Shown: positions 9,688 to 18,135 of the stretch, in pieces
Layout of the letters: each line of letters opens with the position of its first letter
Numbering within the stretch: position 1 is the stretch's first letter
NCBI RefSeq assembly: GCF_015461835.1
Contig: NZ_JACOPX010000001.1
Location: forward strand, 62,001-126,000
DNA from: Pseudomonas neuropathica
GTDB taxonomy: Bacteria; Pseudomonadota; Gammaproteobacteria; Pseudomonadales; Pseudomonadaceae
Length of the DNA stretch: 64,000 bases
Direction: 5' to 3'
Notes under the pieces: generated by a model
What the model was told of the DNA's origin: nothing
Seen by the model: only the letters and a program-made list of their open reading frames with translations
Database searches by the model: none
Program-made: the position numbers and the translations under genes

Positions 9688-11184
9688 ATGACAACACAAC
9701 AACTGTTCCTAGGCATCGACTGCGGCACCCAAGGCACCAAAGCCATCATCCTCGACGCCGCCAGCGGTCAAGTCCTCGGCCAAGGCGCCGCCGCACACAC
9801 GATGATCAGCGGCGCCAACGGCCGCCGCGAACAAGACACCCAGCAATGGCTGGACGCCTTCACCCTCGCCACCCGCCGCGCATTACTGGCGGCGAATGTC
9901 GACGGCCAGTCGATCCTCGGCATCGGCGTCTCCGGCCAGCAACACGGCCTGGTCCTGCTCGATGATCAAGGTGAAGTCCTGCGCCCCGCCAAGCTCTGGT
10001 GCGACACCGAAACCAGCGCCGAAAACGACCGTCTACTGACTCATCTGGGCGGTGAAAAAGGCTCACTGGAACGCCTCGGCGTGGTTATCGCGCCGGGCTA
10101 CACCGTGTCGAAGCTGCTCTGGACCAAAGAGCAGCACCCCGTGGTCTTTTCTCGCATCGCACGCATTCTGCTGCCCCACGACTACCTGAACTTCTGGCTG
10201 ACCGGCCGCGCCTGCAGCGAATACGGCGACGCCTCCGGCACCGGGTATTTCAACGTGCGCACCCGCCAATGGGACTTGCAACTGCTGCGCGACATCGACG
10301 CCAGCGGTCGCCTGCAAGCCGCGCTACCAGAGCTGATCGATGCGCACCAAAGCGTCGGCACCATTCTGCCGACCATCGCCGAACACCTCGGCATCAACCC
10401 CAATGCGCTGGTCTCCAGCGGCGGCGGTGACAACATGATGGGCGCCATCGGCACCGGCAATATTCAGCCCGGCGCGATCACCATGAGCCTCGGTTCGTCC
10501 GGCACGGTCTACGCCTATTCCGAGGTGCCGAAAGTCAGCCCGGACGCTTCGGTCGCGACGTTCTGTTCGTCCAGCGGCGGTTGGTTGCCGCTGATCTGCA
10601 CCATGAACTTGACCAACGCCACCGGCGCGATTCGCGAGTTGTTCAATCTGGACCTGGAGCAATTCAACCACCTCGTCGCGCAATCACCCATCGGCGCTGA
10701 CGGCGTGAGCATGCTGCCGTTTCTCAACGGCGAACGCGTCCCCGCCCTGCCCCATGCCACCGGCAGTCTGCACGGCTTGACGCTGGACAACCTAACCCAG
10801 GCCAATCTGTGCCGCGCCGCCGTCGAAGGCACCACCTTCGGTTTGCGCTACGGGCTGGATTTGCTCCGCCACAATGGTTTACAAAGCCGCAGCATTTGCC
10901 TGATCGGCGGCGGTTCAAAAAGCGCGGTGTGGCGGCAGATCGTCGCCGACATCATGAACACCCCGGTGATCTGCACCGAACAAAGCGAAGCTGCCGCCCT
11001 TGGCGCGGCGATTCAAGCAGCGTGGTGCAAATCCTGGTCGAACGGCCACGAAGACACCCTCGCCGACCTGTGCCAGCGCTGCGTGAAACTCGATTCCAGC
11101 AGTGAAACCCTGCCGATTGCCGCCAACGTCGCGGCGTTTCAGCAGGCCTATGAACGCTATCAACAGCATGTCGCAACCCTATAA
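9688..11184 (+). CDS. mtlY: MtlY, xylulokinase
   Basis: 498 residues of the FGGY carbohydrate kinase family. The N-terminal phosphate loop is FLGIDCGTQGTKAIILD, the substrate region GIGVSGQQHGLVLLD, and the C-terminal ATP site ICLIGGGSKSAVWRQIVADI. It phosphorylates D-xylulose formed when MtlD oxidises arabitol, sending it to the pentose phosphate pathway. Position between mtlD and mtlZ matches the P. fluorescens operon. The 3' end precedes mtlZ by 13 bp. Confidence 0.93.
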   Translation: MTTQQLFLGIDCGTQGTKAIILDAASGQVLGQGAAAHTMISGANGRREQDTQQWLDAFTLATRRALLAANVDGQSILGIGVSGQQHGLVLLDDQGEVLRPAKLWCDTETSAENDRLLTHLGGEKGSLERLGVVIAPGYTVSKLLWTKEQHPVVFSRIARILLPHDYLNFWLTGRACSEYGDASGTGYFNVRTRQWDLQLLRDIDASGRLQAALPELIDAHQSVGTILPTIAEHLGINPNALVSSGGGDNMMGAIGTGNIQPGAITMSLGSSGTVYAYSEVPKVSPDASVATFCSSSGGWLPLICTMNLTNATGAIRELFNLDLEQFNHLVAQSPIGADGVSMLPFLNGERVPALPHATGSLHGLTLDNLTQANLCRAAVEGTTFGLRYGLDLLRHNGLQSRSICLIGGGSKSAVWRQIVADIMNTPVICTEQSEAAALGAAIQAAWCKSWSNGHEDTLADLCQRCVKLDSSSETLPIAANVAAFQQAYERYQQHVATL

Positions 11185-11197
11185 AGAGCAAACAATT

Positions 11198-12136
11198 ATG
11201 TATTTGGTGTGTGGCGAAGCCCTGTTTGATTTTTTCAGTGAAGACGACGCCAGCGGTCTGGCCTCAAAAGTGAATTTCAAGGCGATTGCCGGCGGATCGC
11301 CGTTCAACGTCGCCGTCGGTTTGCGCCGTCTGGGCGTGGACTCGGCGTTGTTTGGCGGACTGTCCACCGACTACCTCGGCCGCCGCTTGCAGCAAGTGCT
11401 GCAGGACGAAGGCGTGTGCCCGGACTATCTGGTGGACTTCGCCGCACCGACCACGCTGGCCATGGTCGCCGTCGGTGCCAATGGCTCGCCGCACTACAGC
11501 TTTCGCGGTGAAGGCTGCGCCGACCGGCAGCTGAGTCTGGCGCATCTGCCAGCGCTGGGTCCTGAGGTGCGCGGCTTGCACATTGGCTCGTTCTCGCTGG
11601 TGGTACAGCCGATCGGCGACACCTTGCTGACCTTGGTGCAACGCGAAAGCGGCAAACGCCTGATTACCCTCGACCCGAACGTGCGCCTCAATCCCGAGCC
11701 GAACATTGATCTGTGGCGCGAACGCATCGCGACGCTGGTGCCGCTGGCCGATCTGATCAAGGTCAGCGACGAAGACCTGAGCCTGCTCTACCCCGAACAG
11801 GACCCGCAACGCGTAATCGAGGGCTGGCTCGAACAGCGCTGCCAGATCGTCTTCCTCACCCGTGGCGGCGACGGCGCCACTGTGTTCAGCCGCCAACACG
11901 GCACATGGTCAGTACCGGCAGCCTCGGTAAAGATCGCCGACACCGTAGGCGCCGGTGACACCTTCCAGGCTGCGCTGATCACCTGGCTGACCGAGCAAGG
12001 ACTGGATTCGGTCGAAGGCGTGCAGCAACTCGCTCGCGAGCAGGTCGACGCCATGCTCAGGTTCGCCGTGCAAGCCGCCGCGCTGACCTGCAGCAAGACT
12101 GGTCCGGATCTGCCCTATCGTCATCAATTGAGCTGA
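11198..12136 (+). CDS. mtlZ: MtlZ, fructokinase
   Basis: 312 residues from the ATG at 11198 (MYLVCGEALFDFF); an in-frame ATG further upstream would overlap mtlY and lies before the conserved start. PfkB family: first signature AGGSPFNVAVGLRRLG near residue 32, second signature DTVGAGDTFQAAL near 248 with the catalytic aspartate. It phosphorylates fructose made by MtlD from mannitol. Last gene of the mtl operon; no obvious terminator directly follows. Confidence 0.92.
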   Translation: MYLVCGEALFDFFSEDDASGLASKVNFKAIAGGSPFNVAVGLRRLGVDSALFGGLSTDYLGRRLQQVLQDEGVCPDYLVDFAAPTTLAMVAVGANGSPHYSFRGEGCADRQLSLAHLPALGPEVRGLHIGSFSLVVQPIGDTLLTLVQRESGKRLITLDPNVRLNPEPNIDLWRERIATLVPLADLIKVSDEDLSLLYPEQDPQRVIEGWLEQRCQIVFLTRGGDGATVFSRQHGTWSVPAASVKIADTVGAGDTFQAALITWLTEQGLDSVEGVQQLAREQVDAMLRFAVQAAALTCSKTGPDLPYRHQLS

Positions 12137-12181
12137 GCGCGTAGACTGTCGGCCTTTTTGCGCACGACGGGATAACGGCTT

Positions 12182-12802
12182 TTGAATTACAGGCAGACGC
12201 TTGGACTACTGACACTCGCAACGCTACTGAGCGGGTGCGGCACCTCGCCGCCCCGCTCGCCGGAAGACATCTGCGAAATCTTCCGCGAAAAAAGCGACTG
12301 GTACGACGCTGCGCAAGTCACGCAAAAACGCTGGGGCGTACCGATTCAGGTGCCCTTCGCGATCATGTATCAGGAATCCGGCTACCGCTACGACGCCAAG
12401 ACCCCGCGTAAATACCTGCTGTGGGTGATCCCGTGGGGCCGCGTCTCGACCGCCTCGGGTTATGCGCAAGCCAAAGATGAAGTCTGGGCCGACTACCAGA
12501 AGAGCACCGGCCGCAACTGGGCCGACCGCGAAGACTTCGACGACGCCATCGACTTTGTCGGCTGGTACATGGACAAGACCTATTCGATCAACGGCGTCTA
12601 CAAGTACGACGCCTATAACCAATACCTCAACTACCACGAAGGCTGGGGCGGATTCCGCAACAAGACCTATGCGAGCAAAGCCTGGCTGATGCCAACGGCG
12701 CGCAAAGTGCAGAACCGTTCGGATGTGTACGCGCGGCAATATGCCGGGTGCAAGGAAGATTTGAATCGGGGGTTCTGGAGCCGGTTCTGGCATTGGTTGT
12801 AA
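12182..12802 (+). CDS. Lytic-transglycosylase-like lipoprotein
   Basis: 206 residues from a TTG at 12182. LATLLSGCGTSPP is a lipobox, so the product should be lipidated and face the periplasm. IMYQESGYRYDAKTPRK has the glutamate and aromatic context of SLT-type muramidases, followed by STASGYAQAKDEVWADY and YNQYLNYHEGWGG, motifs of the transglycosylase SLT family. It probably cleaves peptidoglycan glycan strands; activity is inferred. It lies 45 bp after mtlZ on the same strand and may be read through from the operon. Confidence 0.8.
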   Translation: MNYRQTLGLLTLATLLSGCGTSPPRSPEDICEIFREKSDWYDAAQVTQKRWGVPIQVPFAIMYQESGYRYDAKTPRKYLLWVIPWGRVSTASGYAQAKDEVWADYQKSTGRNWADREDFDDAIDFVGWYMDKTYSINGVYKYDAYNQYLNYHEGWGGFRNKTYASKAWLMPTARKVQNRSDVYARQYAGCKEDLNRGFWSRFWHWL

Positions 12803-12859
12803 ACACGGAAATCGCCTTCAGCAGCGTCGGCATCGGCGATATGGGTGTCTCCATATACG

Positions 12860-12916
12860 AAAAAAAACTCCCCTGCCTAGCTGTCAACTCTGACAGCTAG
12901 GCAGGGGAGTTTTTTG
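12860..12916. terminator. Strong bidirectional intrinsic terminator
   Basis: A perfect 20-bp stem (12867-12886 with 12891-12910) and 4-base loop, flanked by seven A on the left and six T on the right. It ends transcription from the lipoprotein gene and would also work on the minus strand. Confidence 0.93.
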
Positions 12917-12976
12917 TTTATCTACTGGATACAGGAGAGCGCTGGCGATCCTTCAATACTCATGGAAGAAAACCTT

Positions 12977-14179
12977 ATGAGCGCGTTCGTGAAACCACTT
13001 ATCGCCGTCGCATCATTGCTACCCATGTTCACCTTGGTAAACAACGTACAGGCTAGCCAACCGCAACCTGTTGGTCCTGACACGGGAGAATGCCGAGCAT
13101 CTGGCGTGCTGGAAACATCCCGCGTTCTGGGCTATTGCGTGGTTGGCGGAGTGAAAAAGGCCTGGTTCAGAAATGCAAATCCGACCGAGCTGATAAACCT
13201 CAAACCTTTGCAGGCCAATCGCTCTTGCGACAGTAGTTTTCTGTCACAGAACATCATGACGGGAACTTGTGATCAACTTCTAGGACCGGTTTTGGGCAAA
13301 GTACCAGTGTTCTGGCGCGTAGCTTTCCCCAAAGACGAGCCCAAGCGCCTGCAACCCTTGCCGCTTGATACCGGAGCAGAACTGCGCGCCTCGACACTCT
13401 TTGGCAATGTGGCGGGCCAAAGCATCACCCTTTTGGGTAACACCGCTGTGGTGTGGCGCGTTGAGAAAGGAGGTGAACCGATCCAGGTCTCACTCCGAAA
13501 TGACAACTGTCGGGTCGCCGCTATTGCTGATTCCAATGCTGATAGTTCCACGCTCGTAGCACTCAATTGCCCACATCTGCTGGGAAACCCCAAAGCTACA
13601 ATCGCCACGTTCAATGGCACAAAGTACGTCATGAAAACGCTGAAACTCCCCCCAGCAGCGACGTTTTGTGACGTGGTCGGCATCAATAGCAAGAGTCAAG
13701 CTGCTGGCACTTGCCATTACGCCAACAACTTTACCGCTGCGACCTACTGGTCAGGACCTGATGCCGAGGCGAAAACATTGGTGTCCACCGAAAACTATTC
13801 GGTCGAAGTCGCATTCTTGAATAACAACGGTTCCGCCATCGTTAAAGTCCTGGTGGCACAAAATCAGGAAGTTCCGGCTTTCTGGCGCACCTCAACGGCC
13901 GATGCAGACCCTCTGCCTACGCCGCAAAACTTCAATAATTGCCGGGTGGATGCCTTGGCCCTGAGCGTTGACACAGCGCTCATGACTTGCGCCTCTGAAA
14001 ATCTCTCCATACCCAATACCGTATTTTCCTGGAACCCGAATGGTGGTCTGAACAGTATTCAACCCACTGCGGGGAGTGACGAATACGTGGGAGAAGCAAT
14101 ATCTAACTCGGCGCTGGAGGCTGTCGGATCGTTTCAGGCGGGCCCTAACATAAGAGCCTTTATAAGCACACTGCCCTGA
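12977..14179 (+). CDS. Secreted protein with HAF-like repeats, function unknown
   Basis: 400 residues from ATG 12977, preceded by GGAAGAAAA at proper distance. Signal peptide to about residue 24 (IAVASLLPMFTLVNNVQA). The mature part repeats a pattern of a strand carrying VFWR, VVWR, ATYWSG, AFWRTS or VFSWNPNGG after a short cysteine-containing strand (DNCRVAAIA, NNCRVDALA), resembling HAF-family extracellular repeats or a beta-propeller. Cysteines are numerous, suggesting disulfides in the periplasm or outside. Composition is AT-richer than neighbours. No enzyme motif is seen. Confidence 0.65.
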   Translation: MSAFVKPLIAVASLLPMFTLVNNVQASQPQPVGPDTGECRASGVLETSRVLGYCVVGGVKKAWFRNANPTELINLKPLQANRSCDSSFLSQNIMTGTCDQLLGPVLGKVPVFWRVAFPKDEPKRLQPLPLDTGAELRASTLFGNVAGQSITLLGNTAVVWRVEKGGEPIQVSLRNDNCRVAAIADSNADSSTLVALNCPHLLGNPKATIATFNGTKYVMKTLKLPPAATFCDVVGINSKSQAAGTCHYANNFTAATYWSGPDAEAKTLVSTENYSVEVAFLNNNGSAIVKVLVAQNQEVPAFWRTSTADADPLPTPQNFNNCRVDALALSVDTALMTCASENLSIPNTVFSWNPNGGLNSIQPTAGSDEYVGEAISNSALEAVGSFQAGPNIRAFISTLP

Positions 14180-14190
14180 CCTGATCATCG

Positions 14191-14214
14191 GCCAGAGGCA
14201 GCGTCGCCTCTGGC
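14191..14214. terminator. Hairpin between convergent genes
   Basis: Nine-base stem GCCAGAGGC/GCCTCTGGC with a 6-base loop between two convergent genes. Neither side carries a clear T tract, so termination is only probable. Confidence 0.4.
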
Positions 14215-14215
14215 T

Positions 14216-15517
14216 CTACAGAACAGAAAAGTTGTAACTCACAATCAACCGCGTCTCATCCACATCCCGGGCAAACTTCTCATAGTTGGTCCGGTAAGTC
14301 GCATTCCTCAAACGCAGACTCACATCCTTGAACGTGCCCGTCTGAATCACATACTTCAACTCGCTGTCGCGTTCCCACTCCTTGCCTTCCTGATCACTGC
14401 CCAACACCTTGATGTGATCACCGTTCACATAGCGGGTCAGGAAGCTCAAACCGTTTATGCCAATAGCCTTGAAGTCATAGTCATAACGCAACTGCCAGGA
14501 ACGTTCCTGCGCGGCGGCGAAGTCGTTGACCTGCACGTAGTTGACCAGATACGGATTACTGCCATCGAGGTACGGCATCGAGTTGTCGCCGTTCATGCGC
14601 TGCCAACCGGCGCTGAACGTGTGGCCGCTGTGCGCATAGGACAGCATGCCGCTCAACGCGCGGTTATCGATGGAACCGGCCTTGGCATCACCGCTGTCGG
14701 TACTTTTCAGCACGCGCAGATCCGCTTTAAGTACACCGCCAGCTAACGGTTGATTACCCAACAGCCCGACAAAGTGCTGACGATAAATGTCTTCCAGTTC
14801 GGCGTAGTGATACTGCGCGGTCAGGCGATCGTTGATCTTGTAGTCGAAGCCGTACATTTCGAAATGGTCGGCGGTGGTGTTGCACGCGTAGCGCTTGTTC
14901 TTGCAGTGCACGCGGATGTCTTGCGAATCGGTGGAATCCCGCGCGGTGTACTTGTCCAGGCGCGCGGCCATGAAGGTCAGATCCTTCACCTCTTTAGAAG
15001 TCAGCATGGCACCGTTGAACAGGGTCGGCAGCAAACGTCCGTCGTTGTATTTCAGCAACGGCAGATCCGGCAGCAACGCGCCGTACTTCAGCACCGTGTC
15101 AGAGACTTTGACCTTGGCGGTCAGGCCCATTTTTGCGTACTGACCTTTCGAGCCGCGCGGGTCGTTGCCGCTCGATGGCAACAAGCCGCTGTTGCTGCGG
15201 TCCGGGCTGGAATCGAGTTGAAAGCCGAGCATGCCCAGCGCATCAATACCAAAACCCACGGTACCTTCGGTGTAGCCCGATTGCAGGTTGAGAATAAAGC
15301 CCTGTGCCGACTCTTCACGCTTGGACGCGCCCTGATCGTTCGTGGTGTGCCCATCACGGAAATCGCGGTTGAAGTACACCGTGCGCGATTCGATTTTCGC
15401 CGTGGTGTCTTCAAGAAATCCGCTGGCCTGAACCTGTGCGGTAAAACCTGCGCACAGCACAACGGCTCCGAAGCCAAACGACTGGCGCGGGGTAATGAGG
15501 GGAAATGGGGGGCGCAT
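14216..15517 (-). CDS. OprD-family outer-membrane porin
   Basis: 433 residues, typical OprD length. The start (MRPPFPLITPRQ) is chosen because TTGGAG lies six bases upstream; a longer frame exists without a site. A signal peptide ends near QVQASGF. Mature features match OprD/OpdC-type porins: SRTVYFNRDFRDG, GFGIDALGMLGFQLDSS, KYGALLPDLPLLKYNDGRLLP, and a terminal beta strand ending in NFSVL. It should be an 18-stranded barrel for small solutes such as amino acids or carboxylates. Which substrate is not deducible. It stands alone, convergent to the HAF-like gene and divergent from vgrG. Confidence 0.92.
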   Translation of the reverse strand: MRPPFPLITPRQSFGFGAVVLCAGFTAQVQASGFLEDTTAKIESRTVYFNRDFRDGHTTNDQGASKREESAQGFILNLQSGYTEGTVGFGIDALGMLGFQLDSSPDRSNSGLLPSSGNDPRGSKGQYAKMGLTAKVKVSDTVLKYGALLPDLPLLKYNDGRLLPTLFNGAMLTSKEVKDLTFMAARLDKYTARDSTDSQDIRVHCKNKRYACNTTADHFEMYGFDYKINDRLTAQYHYAELEDIYRQHFVGLLGNQPLAGGVLKADLRVLKSTDSGDAKAGSIDNRALSGMLSYAHSGHTFSAGWQRMNGDNSMPYLDGSNPYLVNYVQVNDFAAAQERSWQLRYDYDFKAIGINGLSFLTRYVNGDHIKVLGSDQEGKEWERDSELKYVIQTGTFKDVSLRLRNATYRTNYEKFARDVDETRLIVSYNFSVL

Positions 15518-15891
15518 GAAAAACTCCAACAATGCAGCGTTTGCGCAAGCGCGCAACAAGCCAGAAAAATAGCTCCCGTCCCGGGTCGAATTGAACCAGG
15601 AGAAAGTGAACACGCAGGGGTGAGCGGCAATGATGGCAGATGGCTTTGACGTGCTACAGGCGACTTTAGTCTGAATCTGACTGACGATTCTTCAACGCAG
15701 GGTCGTGGGAAAAGTTGCCGGCAATCAACGCCAATTCACAGCAAATGCCCGGTTTCACTGGGCCAAACACCTCATCTAAGGGTTTTCCCTATACCGCAAA
15801 CCTGCCAGACCTACGGCTTTTGTGCCTTGAACGAGGCCGCTGAATCCTCCATCATCCGTCACCTGCTTATTCAACGGACGGAATTCAAGGC
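15518..15891. other. Intergenic region between oprD-like gene and vgrG
   Basis: 374 bp divergent spacer that must hold promoters for both genes. I see no clear sigma70 or sigma54 box, repeat or RNA gene in it. Confidence 0.5.
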
Positions 15892-18135
15892 ATGCTGGAC
15901 GCCAACGCAACCCACATTACCCTCACGCTTGAAGGCGCCAACGCCGACCTGCAAGTCCTCAGCTTCACCGGTCGCGAAGCCCTCAACCAACCGTTCCGTT
16001 TCGACCTCGAACTCGTCAGCGCGCGCCCCGACCTCAAACTCGAAGAGCTGTTGCACAAGCCCGGCGTCCTGACTTTCGGCCCGACCGGCGAAGGCAAGAT
16101 CCACGGTCTGGTCTATCGCATCGAGCAAGGCGATTCCGGCAAGACCCTGACCCGTTACAGCCTCAGCCTGGTGCCACAACTGGCCTACCTGCGGCACAAC
16201 CACGATCAGCAGATCTTCCAGCAACTCACCGTGCCGAAGATCATCGCTCAGGTGCTTGAGGATCGCGGCATTCTTGCCGACGCCTACAGCTTCCAGCTCA
16301 ACGCCGAATACCCGGAACGCGAGTACTGCGTGCAGTACGACGAATCCGACCTGCATTTCATCCAGCGCCTGTGCGAAGAAGAAGGCATTCACTTCCACTT
16401 CCAGCACAGCAGCAGCGGCCACAAACTGGTGTTCGGCGACGACCAGACCGTGTTCCGCAAGCTGAAACCGGTGAGCTACCAGCAAGACTCCGGCATGGCC
16501 GCCGACAAACCGGTGATCAAACGCTTCAACCTGCGTCTGGAAACCCGCACTACGCGCGTCAGCCGCCGCGACTACGACTTCGAAAAACCGCAGATCCTCC
16601 CCGAAGGCACGGCGAAAAGCACCTTTGCCCCGGACCTCGAAGACTACGACTACCCCGGCCGCTTCACCACCCGCGAGCGCGGCAAGTTCCTTTCCACCCG
16701 CGCGCTGGAACGCCATCGCAGCGACTACAAACTCGCCGAAGGCAAAGGTGACGAACCGACCCTCACCAGCGGCCATTTCCTCACGCTCGCTGAACACCCG
16801 CGCGCCGAGTGGAATGAACTGTGGCTGCTGCTGGAAGTCTTCCACGAAGGCAAACAACCGCAAGTGCTCGGCGAAAACGTCACCAGCGACGTCACCGACA
16901 ACAAAAGCGATTTCCACCAGGGCTACCGCAACAGCTTCCTCGCCACCCCGTGGGACGCGCACTACCGCCCTGCCCTTGAACACCCGAAACCAAAAGTCCT
17001 CGGCAGCCAGACCGCCGTCGTCACCGGCCCGGCAGGTGAAGAAATCCACTGCGACCAATACGGCCGCATCAAAGTGCAATTCCACTGGGACCGCGACGGC
17101 CAGTCCAACGACAAAACCACCTGCTGGATGCGCGTCGCCAGCGGCTGGGCCGGCGCCGCGTACGGCGGCATCGCCATCCCGCGCATCGGCATGGAAGTCC
17201 TCGTCACCTTCCTCGAAGGCGATCCCGACCAGCCACTGGTCACCGGTTGCCTTTACCACAAGGAAAACGTCGTCCCCTACGACCTGCCGGCGAACAAAAC
17301 CCGCAGCACCTTCAAAACCCTGAGTTCACCGGGTGGCAAGGGCTACAACGAGTTCCGCATCGAAGACAAGAAAGGCGTCGAGCAAATCTACATCCACGCC
17401 CAACGCGACTGGGACGAAAACATCGAGCACGACCAGAAGATCCGCGTCGGCAACGAACGGCACGACACCGTTGAAGCCAATACGCTGAGCGAATTCAAGG
17501 TTGAAGAACACCGCATCACCCATCTGGACCGCATCAGCGAAATGCGCGCCGACGAGCACCTGACCGTCGGCGTGACCCAGCACGTAAAAATCGGCACCGC
17601 TCAATTCGTCGAAGCCGGCAGCGAAATCCACTACCACGCCGGCGACAAGGTCGTGGTAGACGCCGGCATGGAACTCACCGCCAAGGCTGGCGGCAGTTTC
17701 GTCAAGGTCGACGCCGGCGGCGTGACCATCAGCGGCGCAGAAGTGAAGGTCAATACCGGCGGCGCGCCTGGCGTGGGCACAGGGATCGGGATTTTGGTGC
17801 CGTTGATTCCGGGGTTGGCAGACAAGGACAAATTCGGAAAATTATTAGAATCGGCGCCGCGAAGTCATAAAGCAAGATACCAACTCCTCGATGAGGAATC
17901 GGGTGAGCCGGCTATAGGAAGCCCCTATACATTAAAGCTTGCAGATGGAACGAAAGTCGCAGGTTTTACGGATCACGAGGGAAAAACTTTCTTGGCGCGT
18001 AGTGCAGAACCAGCAGAAGTCGAGCTTTTTCTTCCAGAGCGTAAACCAGAGCCTAAACAGCCTTTAATCAGAGCAGGTGAAAGTGCTCCTACGGAAATGA
18101 CGCTGGACTATAGGGCCACCACGGAGGGTAATTAA
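15892..18135 (+). CDS. vgrG: VgrG, type VI secretion spike, with C-terminal extension
   Basis: 747 residues. N-terminal phage gpD-like part (LQVLSFTGREALNQPFRFDLEL, GLVYRIEQGD, CEEEGIHFHFQH), central gp5 OB fold (IHCDQYGRIKVQFHWD, WAGAAYGGIAIPRIGMEVLV) and a C-terminal beta helix (HLTVGVTQHVKIG, VKVDAGGVTISGAEV). Beyond about residue 645 an extra ~100 residues (YQLLDEESGEPAIGSPYTLK, TDHEGKTFLAR) resemble a transthyretin-like domain used to bind effectors. The trimer forms the tip of the secretion needle. Its stop directly abuts the effector ATG. No structural T6SS genes lie nearby, so it is an orphan vgrG. Confidence 0.95.
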   Translation: MLDANATHITLTLEGANADLQVLSFTGREALNQPFRFDLELVSARPDLKLEELLHKPGVLTFGPTGEGKIHGLVYRIEQGDSGKTLTRYSLSLVPQLAYLRHNHDQQIFQQLTVPKIIAQVLEDRGILADAYSFQLNAEYPEREYCVQYDESDLHFIQRLCEEEGIHFHFQHSSSGHKLVFGDDQTVFRKLKPVSYQQDSGMAADKPVIKRFNLRLETRTTRVSRRDYDFEKPQILPEGTAKSTFAPDLEDYDYPGRFTTRERGKFLSTRALERHRSDYKLAEGKGDEPTLTSGHFLTLAEHPRAEWNELWLLLEVFHEGKQPQVLGENVTSDVTDNKSDFHQGYRNSFLATPWDAHYRPALEHPKPKVLGSQTAVVTGPAGEEIHCDQYGRIKVQFHWDRDGQSNDKTTCWMRVASGWAGAAYGGIAIPRIGMEVLVTFLEGDPDQPLVTGCLYHKENVVPYDLPANKTRSTFKTLSSPGGKGYNEFRIEDKKGVEQIYIHAQRDWDENIEHDQKIRVGNERHDTVEANTLSEFKVEEHRITHLDRISEMRADEHLTVGVTQHVKIGTAQFVEAGSEIHYHAGDKVVVDAGMELTAKAGGSFVKVDAGGVTISGAEVKVNTGGAPGVGTGIGILVPLIPGLADKDKFGKLLESAPRSHKARYQLLDEESGEPAIGSPYTLKLADGTKVAGFTDHEGKTFLARSAEPAEVELFLPERKPEPKQPLIRAGESAPTEMTLDYRATTEGN

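Noticed and set aside
9446..9749. Minus-strand ORFs across the 43-bp repeats
   Set aside because: They translate the tandem repeats and GC-rich boxes (e.g. PHPSPLPQGGEG) and are not conserved genes.
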